From assembly GCF_003473485.1 (NCBI RefSeq), contig NC_053044.1, positions 36,646,091 to 36,710,090 of the forward strand: a stretch of DNA of 64,000 nt, read 5' to 3'. Position 1 is the first letter of the stretch; each line of letters begins with the position of its first letter. A program made the position numbers and the translations under genes. Below the pieces are notes generated by a model. That model saw only the letters and a program-made list of their open reading frames with translations, did no database searches and was not told the DNA's origin. The DNA is from Medicago truncatula (Eukaryota > Streptophyta > Magnoliopsida > Fabales > Fabaceae). Below, piece after piece: positions 23,607-35,115 of the stretch.

Positions 23607-23763
23607 TGATGGTTGCTTTTTTTTTGGTCAGATAATCTAATGGTTAGAATTCACACATATTAAATGTGGAGTAGTGAGGTGTCTGAGGTTCGAATCCCGG
23701 CTCCTATATATAATATGCAATATTCTACTAACTGAGTTAAACTCAAAGGGATTGATGGTTGCT
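23607..23763 (-). mobile_element. tRNA-derived SINE with 11-bp TSD
   Basis: The body spans 23618-23752 and is flanked by perfect direct repeats TGATGGTTGCT at 23607-23617 and 23753-23763. It is on the minus strand: a T run at 23618 is the complement of the 3' A tail. On the minus strand it starts with a box-A-like GTTTAACTCAGTTAG and carries a box-B-like ATTCGAACC. A complete small body with tail and duplication is good evidence for a SINE. Confidence 0.8.
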
Positions 23764-26217
23764 CTTTTAACCCGCTTATTAGCTATTAATACTAAAAAAA
23801 ACAATATTTAAGAGTTATCTTTCGAATCTTTTAAAAGCATAAAATATCGTTTGAGACTATATATTTGAACTTTTTAGCCTTGAGGGTTATTTGTGACTTG
23901 CATAACTTAACCGTTATAATTGTGAATACACACCATCCCAAGACTTTTTGCTTCTTAATGTCTATGTGTAATGTGTGTAGTGTGAGTGAGAAAAAGAGAG
24001 AAATGTTATGTTAATAAACATAGACAAATCCTAGTGGTACATATGCAATGCATTATGCCTAAACAGTTGACACGAGGAAAGGAAAGATTGCATCAAAAAA
24101 CTCTTTAAGATTGAAAAGGGAAAGTAGCAACTGCATGTTGTAAAGACTTAGTTTTAGAAAATTGCTTTTCCGACATTGAAAATTTCACAATAACAGATAA
24201 AATACTTAAATATCTCAAACGGTAGTTAATTACCGTTGGGGACCTAGCGGTAGTTAACTACTGTTGGGATCCAACAGTAGTTAACCACCGCTAAATGTAA
24301 AACATAAAAACTGTAAAAGACGCTTGTCTTCTCCACTTTACCTTCTCTCATATTTCATTTGCCTCACGCTGCCTTTTTCATTCATTTCAAATTTTCTTCT
24401 CATTTTCAAAGAAAAAAGGGAAATGTGAGGCAAAGTAGGGAGATGGTAGACCCTTTTTCCATTTTTTCAGTTGAATAAATTCACCAAAATTTCATTGTTG
24501 TAGCATTCCTTTGTTCCAGAAGCATGGTAAGTACGTATTGGATTGAAATATCCACAAATATTGTGTATTTCTTAGCAAATCATAATAAATAACTACTTAC
24601 ATATTACCTCAAGCACTAGCGCTGTATATGTACCTTAATTCAATTAAGAATGGTTCTATTTTACAATATGGGTATCTTGTTTATGGATATGAAGGTGGGA
24701 ACAACAATAATGTCTTAGACAAAATAGGGTAAGATGCCAATAATATTGCTTCTTCGACTCATATTTGCCAAACATAAGGGAATCAAATAATTCTCAATCA
24801 TCAAATTGGAGAGAAAAAATAGTCAATTTTTTCAAATTCCCAAACAACACAATCAGACTCAAAGTACAAAGAGGAATGAATTGCAGGCAATCCAAAACTC
24901 TAGATCTATCCTGGTTCATGAGTAGTGATAGTGGAAAACACAAACATAAAAGTTGGGAATGAAATGGTAAACAACAATTACAGTTTTTGGGTGTTTTAAT
25001 TTTATTTACAGAGTGCGTAATATGAAGAAAGGAATTCAGCAGCAGTTAACTGCCGGCAACTACCGTTGGGGGCTTTTTAGTTAATTACTTATGTTAATAA
25101 AAAATATTTCATGTCAAAAAAGCAATTTTCTTAGTTTTATCATCATTCATCGTCATGTTGTTACAATTTTGTGTAAATGTATTCATTCGTCCTATAGCCA
25201 TATATACCAATCTATTTTTGGTTAGTATATAAAAGAATTCCTCCTTTTATCAAAAAAGAAAGAAGAATAATTGATCCACTATACGAGTCCATGAGAAGGC
25301 GATCACACTTTGTGGGGGCAGGGTTGCATGATTAATTTATTTAGGAACACAATAATTTCTTGATGATGGGGCTAAAACTAATTTATAAGGGCTAAATAAA
25401 ACATTAAGAGCCTGCATGTATATGACAAAATCCATGTTGTAGTCCAAAGTATTTTACAAAACGAGGTTATAGTGACAACCGAATCTTTTGTTTGAATAAT
25501 AATATAAGTGATTGTGCAAATTAAAAGATCTATTTCAGATTTGTGGATGGAGGAACATAAAATAAGTTAAGGTTTTTTATTTTACAAGGAATAAGTTAAG
25601 GTTATTCTGCACAACTTTCACTTTAATCCGTTTCTTACTCTCCACACTTACCGTACCATGATGATGTGTATCTCCATTATTACAGGAGTTACCTTTTTTT
25701 TTTTAAGACTTAAGATAGTAGATCAAGGCAAATCATTCATTAAGGATTAAAGTAACAATATAAGATACGAAGATAGTGTCAAAAAAAAAAAGGTAACAAT
25801 ATAAGATGAAAATGGATGCTCTCAAAAAAAAAAAAGATGAAAATGGATATAAAATGAGTAAATGGTACGAGGACTAGATGAGAATCAACAAAGGTGTCTT
25901 TACCAAGGTAGCAATTTGGCTTGTTTGTCACCGATTAAGCATCAAAATTTTTTTTTTTTTTTTTATGGAAAGATAGAAAAAGAAGAAAAAATATCCGTGA
26001 TCCTCAATAATAATAAACCCTAATACACAAAATTGAACATAATGAAATCCATAACGATGGGCTTGCTTGTTTGGGAATTTCTCTATGTTTTGGATTTTCA
26101 TGGTTGTATGTCTTTATGAATTATGGATTTGGCGAAGATGTGTTAGTATTATAACATGATTATAAATGAATAAACACAACTATTGAAAATATTATGATAT
26201 GTAAAAAGTCCTATGCA
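23764..26217. other. Intergenic with palindromic motif cluster
   Basis: No protein-coding gene is recognised; the open frame at 24765-24962 has no domain. Near-palindromes around 24219-24292 and 25042-25070 are listed as repeats. Several A or T runs occur (25795, 25825, 25955). Confidence 0.5.
24219..24292. repeat. Near-perfect palindromes with GGTAGTTAACTACC theme
   Basis: ACGGTAGTTAATTACCGT (24219-24236) and a 47-bp hairpin at 24246-24292 centred on GGATCC are both almost self-complementary. A related perfect palindrome, GCAGTTAACTGC, lies at 25042-25053 and is followed by CAACTACCGTTGGGGGC. The repeated CCGTTGGG phrase links all copies. The element class is unknown. Confidence 0.7.
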
Positions 26218-26555
26218 CAATGGCGGAGTCAGGAATTTTATAGAGTCTGGGCAAAAAATTTATCGCAAAACGTTACTTCATTCCTGCGAATAATTTCACA
26301 TTTTCTGCAGATAATTTCACATTTTCTGCGGATATATCTTTCCTGCGATCCTAAAATCCTATGGTATTACCTCACCTGGGAACCTAAATCCTTGGCAAAA
26401 TCTGCAGGAAATGTGTTTCCTGCGGAATTTACACAAAAATTCGCAGGAAAAGCTAAAAGTTCTAGTAATGGCTGGACTTGCTACAAAAAAAGTTGGAGCT
26501 GAGCCTAAGCTAGTGCCCAGGCTAGTTGGGGGATGGCTCCGCCCTTGCCTATGCC
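26210..26555. mobile_element. hAT-like MITE with 8-bp TSD
   Basis: The element spans 26218-26547. Its left end is CAATGGCGGAG and the complement of its right end is CAAGGGCGGAG. Flanking 8-mers CCTATGCA (26210) and CCTATGCC (26548) match at 7 of 8 positions. An 8-bp duplication with short inverted repeats is the hAT pattern. The open frame at 26194-26502 crosses the left end and has no transposase features. Confidence 0.65.
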
Positions 26556-28199
26556 TCTGATAGCGTCTCTGAACCATTGTGCATTAAGTTTTGCGAGCTT
26601 TGAGAAATTCTTCTTACAGTTGACACTCTTCTAAACTGGGATGGAACTCTAAAAAACAAAAAAAATAATTTAATGAAAATAAATAATAAAAATATATATC
26701 ATAATAAACATGTACAAAAAACCCTGAAAAATATAAACAAAAATAATCATTTTAAAGTCTTACATCTCCCTCTCATATGTGTCTGATGACGTGATGAGCA
26801 TACAGGTCGAGGACTAGTGTGTCTTCTAGGCTATCATGATACGTATCGTTGGGGGCAGCATCGCATTCTGCATCTCAGCATCCGCATGCTCTTCTAACTC
26901 GTCATGTTGGGCCTTTGCTTCCTCGGGCTCAAGCTTTGACACCTAAGATAGTCTGAGAATGTCACACATGACCTTTCTCACTCATGCCTACCAAATCACT
27001 CGCTCTGGCCGAGACAGTCAAGGTCAGCTTGTTGCTTCTAACATGATCGGGGTGTGCCAACATATTTGAAAGAAATAAAATAAAAAATACATATAAAAAT
27101 AAGTATACTAAAGCAAATTCCGAGACAAATCAACATTCGTCACACATGATATCACTCCTTCAAGATATTCTCTCCTTCAAAATATTCCTCGGTAAAAATT
27201 GAAGATCATCTTTCTTCTTAGTTGATGATATCACTAGGGTCTTGTTCTCCCAAGCTGTTAAAATTTCTTGTTAGTTTGTCTTAGGAGTTAGGCCCTCGCA
27301 TCTACCAAGTTTTATATAACCGATATTGGCAAAAATAAAGTCAAAAAAATTAATAAAAATTTGTTTCGTTTATATTTAATTTTTAATATGTTTTTTCTTA
27401 TTTTTATTAGAATTAAATCACCATTAGTTGGTGGTGCTAGAAAATAACGAGTTTCTAGACAAAAAAAAAATAAATAACGAGTTTTGTTTTATATTCTGAA
27501 CGAAGACCAAAATGTTGGAATATTTTTTACTTTTTTTGAAGGAATGTTGGAATATTATTTATTTAGTACAACAATGTTAAATTTCATAGGGTCCTATTTG
27601 GCTCAAAGAATTAGTTTATACAGTTACACATAGAGGATTTGGTTAAAAAAAAACATATAAGATTAAACATGTTTTTTGTCTCTATAGATGTTCCAATTTA
27701 TTCATTTTAGTCCCCCTAATTTTATTTTTAACCTTAAAATTTTCCAAAAGTTTTTCTGTTACATTTTTAATCTTTGCTTGTAAGTTGGATCATGTGTTTC
27801 CTTTAAAAAAAAATTGTATGATGTTTAAAATATTATAAGATTTTTTCCATAAACTTCTTGTTTTTTTTTTTTTTTTATCAAAACATGTTTGTAAAAAAAA
27901 TAATTCAAAATTTTGAATGATGCACATAAGTTGATTTAAAAATAAAAGATTAAAAATGATATGTAATAGAAATTTTTTATTAAGACTAAAAGTCTAAGAA
28001 GTTTTTTAGAGAGAATAAAATAAAATGTTGAAATATTTTTTGAGCTTTGACTAAAAAATATTGATTTTGGACACAGCCAGCCGCCCCAAACCCAGACCAA
28101 GGAAGGACTTCCCGCTTCTCCCTCTATTTGTCTGTCTGACTGACTAATGAATAATGAATGAATGATAACCTAATCTTACGTTTCATTTTTCATTCAACT
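26556..28199. other. Intergenic upstream of the glutaredoxin-DEP gene
   Basis: No gene is recognised. The sequence is AT-rich with poly-A and poly-T runs (27465, 27860). The last 150 bp, less AT-rich with a CT-rich patch before 28275, probably hold the promoter and first leader exon of the next gene. Confidence 0.45.
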
Positions 28200-28275
28200 T
28201 TGCACTCTTCATTCAAAGTCAACAACGATAACGCATTTCTTCTTCCTTTCCCTTCCGATCTTTCAAACGGTTTAG

Positions 28276-28858
28276 GTAAGGTTTTTTCATCTTCATCTTA
28301 TCTTATTTCTGACACACACTGCTTCTTTTAGATCTGGAACTCGTTTTTGTTATATATTCAGATTTGTATTCTATATGACTTGTTTATTAAAACACACGCT
28401 GTTACCGAGTTTGTATTGGAACTATTAGGAATAATACATGAATTTTATTTGAAAATGTCAAGATACTGAAGTATGATTAGATGTCTATGTTATGACATGC
28501 CAAGATAGGGAAATAATATGATTGATGTCTGTGTAATTATAAAATTCATTTTTATTTATTGGGCTCTAAGTTTGCATAGTGATACTTGATGAATATTGGA
28601 AATAAGGAAATAATTAATTACTTACAATGCTGTCAATAGCGGCTATAGTGGTGTTGTAGCGCCTATAGCATTGCTGAATTTGAACAATCTGCTATTTTAT
28701 GGTGTTGTAGCGCTATAGCATAGCTGAATTTGAACAATCTGATGTTTTATGAGATCTGCGATTGACAACACCTATTACCAATCAAATAAGGAATGAAAAA
28801 CAATTGCAGATAAGGAGATTATGCTTACACTGACATTTTGTTGTGTTATTGATTGCAG
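28276..28858 (+). other. Leader intron of the glutaredoxin-DEP gene
   Basis: The donor TTTAG|GTAAGG at 28275/28276 and acceptor GATTGCAG|ATC at 28858/28859 bracket a 583-bp intron ending 51 bp before the start codon. It includes a tandem repeat at 28651-28751. The frame upstream of the ATG within the second exon has no ATG, so 28910 is the natural start. Confidence 0.7.
28651..28751. repeat. Two tandem ~51-bp units in the leader intron
   Basis: Units begin GTGTTGTAGCG at 28651 and 28702. Both run through CTGAATTTGAACAATCTG to TTTTATG, with a one-base length difference and a few substitutions. Confidence 0.85.
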
Positions 28859-28909
28859 ATCTTTGAATTCAAGTCTAACATAGCATATAAATCATTGCTT
28901 GCTATCGCC

Positions 28910-31900
28910 ATGGAAGATCAGCATTTGTTGGAGACAAAGGAAGCAAGTTCCCAAGCGGTTGAGAAGCTGCAAGTAGATGCTTCTGCCATTCAGATTGAAG
29001 ATCGGGATAAAGAGACAAAATCTCAGAATGTTGTTCATGATGGCCCTAAGTTTGACAGTAAACTGGATGATACATCGGACGTGATAACGGATGACAATGA
29101 TGAAGAGAAAAAAATCAATGTCACTGGAGATTCTGGTTTAGCTCCGATCAATTCTGAAACTGAAATTGATAATGTTGGAAAAGAGTATTCTGGTGGAGAT
29201 AAGGTGGAGGCCAACAGAAATTTTGAGGCTAAAAGTGAAGATACAAATCTAGATGAAATGCACAAATATGGACAGGATGATTTGGCTAAAGCAGAGAATG
29301 ACGGTAGAGACATAGAATCCACAGATATGGATCAGAAGGCAGATGAAATTCCAAGTGAGGACAACAATTTGGACCCTGTATTTGATGGAACCGAGGTTCC
29401 GGGGATGGAAGTTAACCGGAGCACATCCACCCGTAAATTGGATGGAGATCAGGACAGTCCAGGTGTGGTTGAGAAGGCAGTCGCTCTTAAAAATCTTGTA
29501 AAGGAGAAAAGTGCAGTGGCAGTCTCCACTATGCTGCGCCGCCTTTCTGGAAAAAGTGATGAAGCTGATGTGGGTGATTTTGATGATGAAGGCAAGAATG
29601 TTTCAGATGTCTCAGAAGTTAATGAAGCCAAATTGGTTTCTGAGAAGCCAGTGGAGAAATCTGCTTGGAATCCCTTAAATTATATTAAGAAGTCATTTGA
29701 TGTTGATGTGGAAAACAAAACTGATCAGAGGGATTCAGTAACAAATGGTCCATCATCACCAATAGCCATGAAAGGAAGGATTATATTGTACACCAAACTA
29801 GGGTGTCAAGAATCTAGAATATTTAGGCTATTTTTACGTACAAAAAGACTTAGGTTTGTGGAAATCAACATAGATGTATACCCTAGTAGAAAGATGGAGT
29901 TGGATAAGATATCTGGATCTACTTCTGTTCCCAAGTTGTTTTTCAATGAAATATGTATTGGAGGCTTGAGTGAGCTTAAAAACTTGGATGAATCTGGAAA
30001 GCTTGATGAGAAGATTGACTTTCTTATTACCGAAGCACCGTTATTTGAGACCCCATCACCGCCTTTTTCTGGAGAGGATGATATTTCCGTTAGTGGGGCA
30101 GTTGATGAATTGGCTCTTGTTGTACACAAAATGAAAGAATCTATTACTGTGAAAGACAGATTGTACAAAATGCGCAGGTTTACCAACTGTTTTTTGGGAT
30201 CTGATGCTTTAGACTTCTTATCAGAAGATCAATATTTGGAAAGGCAAGAGGTAAGCTTGTTTAGTTGTCTTAGCTTTGGGTCTAATGTGTCAATAGACAC
30301 CACATAAGTGATTCCACAAATTCATACGTAATCAAACAAATCATACACTAAATATCACATAAATTTACTTGGATACAGTTTCATGATTAAACAAATCATA
30401 CGCTAAATTTCTCATGATTCAGAAGATCATATATAATGTATTACATAAAATGAGGTCTAACTGTACTTTGAATGACATAATCAAACAATTCATATCACAC
30501 TTATCACATAGATTCTTTCAAATACAATTTGTAGGTCTTATCAAAGCAATCAAAAAAATTATACACTAAATATCCATAGATTTAAAAGATCATATATAAT
30601 AATGTATTGCATAGAACTCTATTTTGTTATGATTTGAATAACACAATCAAACAAACAAATCATGCACTCAATATCCCATAGATTCATTCGAGCACAATTT
30701 ATTTTTGGCTTCACAAAGCCATTGTTTTTCTTCTTTTTTTTTTATTTTGTCTGGTGGTGCAGGCTGTTGAATTTGCTCGAAAGCTTGCTGACAAATTTTT
30801 CTTTCGACATGTTCTTGAGTGAGTCTATATTAAGAGTTCTGATTTTTAATGTTTAATTTGTTTTGTTGTTACAAAGTTAACGATATTTACTAATTTTTGT
30901 TTTGATTTAGTGAAAATTTATTTGAAGATGGCAATCATGTATATCGCTTTTTGGATGATGATCCAATTGTGATGTCACAATGTTACAATATTCCAAAGGG
31001 TATTATTACCATTAATCCAAAGCCTATCGCAGAAATTGCATCAAGGCTGAGATTTCTGGCCTCTGCAATGTTCGAAGCCTATGCTATTGAAGATGGATGT
31101 CGCGTTGACTATACAAGTTTGCATGGAAGTGAGGAGTTCGCCAGGTGCCTTCATTATTTTTTGTATTTTGGTTTCCGTTAGAAGTTTAGAACTCTGACGC
31201 TTTATACGATATTTGATAGTCCATTCAGTCATTTTGCAAGTTCACATGCTATTTGTTGACATTGTAGGTATCTGAGAATAGTTGAAGAGCTCCAAAGAGT
31301 TGAAATATTGGATTTGTCTAGAGAAGAAAAGCTTGCTTTCTTTATTAATCTTTATAACATGATGACCATCCATGCAATCTTAATATTGGGTCATCCAGAT
31401 GGAGCATTGGAAAGAAGGAAATTATTTGGAGAGTTCAAATATGTTATAGGTGGTTCCACCTACTCCCTTTCAGCTATTCAAAATGGAATATTGAGGGGAA
31501 ACCTACGACCTCCATATAACCTTAAGAAGCCATTTGGTGCAAAAGATAAACGCTTAAAGGTAAGCTATTTTGTTGTTGTTGTTTGGCACAATCACTTTCA
31601 TGTTTAACTTATTTTACAATCACATGCAGACTTTGATCAGTTTTTGATGTTCACGTTGATTCATTTATTTGATAGGTTGCACTCCCTTACCCCGAGCCTA
31701 TGATTCATTTTGCTTTGGTATGTGGCACCCGATCTGGGCCTGCCCTTCGATGCTATTCTCCTGGAAAAATTGACGAAGAATTATTGGATGCAACTCGTAA
31801 TTTCCTAAGAAGTGGAGGTCTTGTGATTGATTTGACGGCAAAGACTGCATATGTCAGCAAGATTCTTAAATGGTTAGTTCTTTTGAACAAATAAAACAAC

Positions 31901-32247
31901 TCCTTAATATCTTATACACTAGCACATTTTATCTAACACAACGAGTAAGAAACCTTTTACAATTCTATACTTAGTTGAATGTTTCAAATTCAAAGTACGT
32001 AAGATTTTAATGTGATATGTAAAATTTGTAGAAATATCAATTAACAATATGTCAGTTAAAATAAAATAACCATTCCTCATTGTTCATGTTTAGGTATAGT
32101 ATAGATTTTGGCAAGAGCGAGGTTGAGGTGATCAAGCATGTGTCAAACTATTTAGATCCAACTGACTCAGCAATATTATTGGACCTGCTTGCCTCTTCTG
32201 AATTGAAGGTTACATATCAGCCTTATGACTGGGGTTTGAACTACTAG
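28910..32247 (+). CDS. Glutaredoxin-DEP-DUF547 multidomain protein
   Basis: Exons are 28910-30250, 30763-30818, 30911-31144, 31268-31559, 31676-31872 and 32094-32247, all GT-AG, totalling 2274 nt (757 residues). Residues 1-285 are an acidic, low-complexity region. A glutaredoxin-like domain follows at about 289-370 (GRIILYTKLGCQESR, with TSVPKLFFNEICIGG). Its active-site position is Cys299-Gln-Glu-Ser, so it is a monothiol-type CxxS site and not CxxC. A DEP domain starts near 415 (CFLGSDALDFL, KFFFRHVLDENLFEDGNHVYRFL). DUF547 covers about 532-690 (LAFFINLYNMMTIHA). The function is not established; DEP domains often bind membranes or signalling proteins. I recall similar plant proteins with this domain order (for example At3g11920). 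Confidence 0.92.
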
Positions 32248-32840
32248 ATCACGCTATTGAAGTGTTATGTAAATATTTCCCGTATGTTAATTTTGATCTA
32301 TACACAGACGACCACATAAATCATGTTGGCTGTTTTGACCATTCTAAAGCTAAAGGATAGAGTGGTAGAGTAAGAAAGAGAGATATAAGACTTGAGGAAA
32401 ACATGTTTTCATTATTTCCTATCTTTCTATTTACCGTCTTAAATTTTCATACTTATTGTTTGATAAATTATGAAGATCCATCTGCTCATTTTACTTTGCA
32501 ACCTTGAATTTGTGACGCAGTTGAATTACTTTTCTTAGGATAGTGAATGTTGTTAGCGTACCATGATAATGTGTATCTCCATTATTACAGGCGTTACTTT
32601 TTTTTTTCTTCTTTTTCTTAAGATAGTAGATCTAGGATATTCTTTAAGTATTAAAGTGAAAATATAAGATATTTTATTTTTGAGGCAGTAACAATATAAG
32701 ATGAAATTGGATATAAAATGCGTAACTGACCCGAGGAATAGGTGTGAACTAACAAAGTTGCCTTTGTTAAGGTAGCAATTTGGTTTGTTTGCCACCAATA
32801 ATTAGGTTTTGATAGAATCGTAGAAAGTGAATAAAAATTC
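32248..32840. other. 3' flank of the glutaredoxin-DEP gene
   Basis: This should hold the 3' UTR; no poly(A) signal can be chosen with confidence. The minus-strand frames at 32553-32878 have no domain. One stretch (ATGATAATGTGTATCTCC at about 32562) recurs near 25660 with variation, so part of the flank is repetitive. Confidence 0.45.
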
Positions 32841-33113
32841 GGGTTAAATACCTTTTTTTTATCTTTTAAGTTTGACAAAAATACCGAATTAATCCTTTTA
32901 AGTTTTTTAAGTTTAAAATATATCCTTTAAGTTATTTTAAGTTTTAAATAAGTCCTTAAAATTGCTAGTTTAATGAACATATTTAAAAAAATAAAATCAA
33001 ACAGGTTCTTAAAAAATTTAAGGGACAAACAAGACCCATTTAAAATTTATAAAATTTAAAGGATTGACATGATATTTTTGTCAAATTTAGAAAATTTAAA
33101 GATGTATTTGACC
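32841..33113. mobile_element. Possible Mutator-like MITE, 273 bp
   Basis: The left end GGGTTAAATACC and the complement of the right end GGTCAAATACATC introduce imperfect inverted repeats that share TTTGACAAAAATA further in. Flanking 9-mers TAAAAATTC and TAAAAATCT are similar but not identical. The termini resemble the GGCTTAA family found three times elsewhere in the window. Confidence 0.5.
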
Positions 33114-33353
33114 TAAAAATCTACGATTCTCAATAATATCATGGTGAGTCTATGCATGATGTGTCTATGCAATTAATATTGTCTACCCCAAATGTTTAGT
33201 CAATATTTCTTGTGAATGATTTTCAAAATAATGAATCACATAATACACATTCGAATTTGGATAACGCAAGATCAATTTACACGACATAACTAGTTACATA
33301 AGAGAAAAAGTTGTGCAAGGAATTGAGCGACAACACAAGGGCACTAGGCATTC

Positions 33354-33643
33354 GTCAATATTAGGAGTGGGCAAAAAAACTAAAATCTGAACTGAACAAA
33401 AAAAAAAAAACTGAACAATTACTAACAGTTCAGTTCGGTAACTAAAATTCAATTTCATTTGTTTATTTCATATTTTTTTCAAAGGTATCAATAATAACAA
33501 TTCAGTTTAGTTTGGAACAATTCAGTTCGGTTTGAAACAGTTCAATTCAGTTTGAAATGCAACAGTTCAGTTCAGTTATTTTAAATTTAACAAACAGTTC
33601 AGTTTTCATCCCGAACTAAACTATATCCACCTCTAGTCAATAC
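33354..33643. mobile_element. hAT-like MITE with CAGTTCGGTTTGAAA array
   Basis: The ends are TAGGAGTGGGC and (complement) CTAGAGGTGGAT, with flanking GTCAATAT (33354) and GTCAATAC (33636), a 7-of-8 match. The interior carries many variants of AACAGTTCAGTTTGAAAC. This agrees with a hAT-type non-autonomous element but the ends are short and imperfect. Confidence 0.55.
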
Positions 33644-35001
33644 AAATCAAGATACTCGGTAAGCACTGCACGCAAGTCATTGTGCTGAGCTTGCTCACTT
33701 AGGTGTTGGGCGCCCTTTGAGCTGTGTTTGGTTATATTTACCATGACTATTATTTTTTCCACCCTGTTGCCTTCTCGCGCGCCCTGCAAAAATTCTATAA
33801 ATATCCCTGATCTGGATTACGTAATCCGAACCAGATTGTCAGTGTTTCCGGAATATATAATCCGAACAAATACGATATGAATATTTTGTGTCTTTCTTTG
33901 ATATCAAGGGTCTCTGTTGACCCTTGTCATACACTAAGTTTTGACCAATTAATATTTTTACGCATTTTAAATTAGTCATTTTGTTTTTATTTGTATTTTA
34001 GTCATGTAAACATTTATATTTGTATTTTTAGCTCGTTAAAATATTTTTATTCGTATTTTAAATAGCTAATATTTTTATTTTTATTTTGGTTGGTTAAAAC
34101 ATTTTTCATTCGCTTTTTCAAACAATTAAATATTCTCGTCGTTGTTAATTTGTAATTTTCAGTGGGTTAAAACCTTTTTAGTCGCATTTTAAGTAGTGAA
34201 AATATTTTATTCGTATTTTGAGTAGTTAAAAGTTTTGTTCGCATTTTTGTACGGTTAAAACCATTTTGTTTGAGTTTTTAGGCATTTAAAGTTTTTATTC
34301 GAACATTTATTTAATTAAAATCTTTTTGCATGTATTTGTAGATAAATAAATTTCTTTTCCGCTCATACATAGTTTCTAGTCATCTCAGTCGAAATTTCGG
34401 TAGGGAGATTACTTTGAAGTACCTCATTTGGCTCCGAAGGGACAATTTTAATTATTATTATCTTTTATTTTATTTTATCAATTTTTATTATTATTAAATT
34501 TTTTTCTTTTTAACCATTTGAAGATAAGTCACGTAAGTGACATTTTTCTTCTTCTTTTTCATTTTTTTTATTATTTTATTTTTAAGTCCAATCCATGTGT
34601 CCTTATTTCATTGGTCCTTGCAGTCTTTTTCTCCAAGTTTCAGTCAGACCAAGTGCAATGGCTTGTTGAATCATTGTAGTGGGGGGTGTTGAAATTGAAA
34701 AAAAACTGAGTTGGAGGAAAGAGATGATGAACAAGTTCAGCTAGTTGAAAGTCTAGCCCATAAAGACACGTGGCGCGACACGATTGCATGAAACAGGCAT
34801 GTGCGATGCACGCGCCGACAGGGCGCGTGAGAGACTGGAAGCGCGGAGAGAGAAAGAGAAATGGATAAATGTTGTGACACTTGGCATGTTTTGATTGGCT
34901 GCTTGGATTTTTATCTTCTTAATAATTTGGACTCAATTATTTCATTGCAAATATTTTTTTTTTGTTTTTTTTTTACCAAAATTCATGATTTTTTTTTTCT
35001 T
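33644..35001. other. Intergenic with degenerate tandem repeat
   Basis: No gene is seen. From about 33945 to 34350 the phrase TTAAAATATTTTTATTCGTATTTT and its variants (cited here as TTTTTATTCGTATTTT) recur every 35-40 bp with heavy drift, ending in a more complex stretch at 34360-34445. The region 34640-34990 precedes the Harbinger element and may contain its 5' end, but terminal repeats were not found. Confidence 0.5.
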
Positions 35002-35009
35002 TATAAATA
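35002..35009 (+). promoter_or_regulatory. TATA box of the Harbinger ORF1
   Basis: TATAAATA lies about 107 bp upstream of the ATG at 35116, a sensible distance for a plant TATA box and leader. Confidence 0.5.
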
Positions 35010-35115
35010 GAGACTTGGATTATTTGATTTGGACACAGAAAAAAAAACCAAGTTTTTCACTCTCTAAATCTTATTATTAGCTTTTCTTTTGAAGTTTTAG
35101 TCTTTATTTAGTGAA

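Noticed and set aside
24219..25070. CRISPR-like array
   Set aside because: Palindromic units are few, unequal and unevenly spaced, and the window is clearly eukaryotic nuclear DNA.
26194..26502. 102-codon plus-strand frame
   Set aside because: It overlaps the end of a hAT-like MITE and shows no transposase or other domain.
29035..30186. Minus-strand frames opposite the glutaredoxin-DEP exon 1
   Set aside because: Antisense shadows of a well supported coding exon; no domain.
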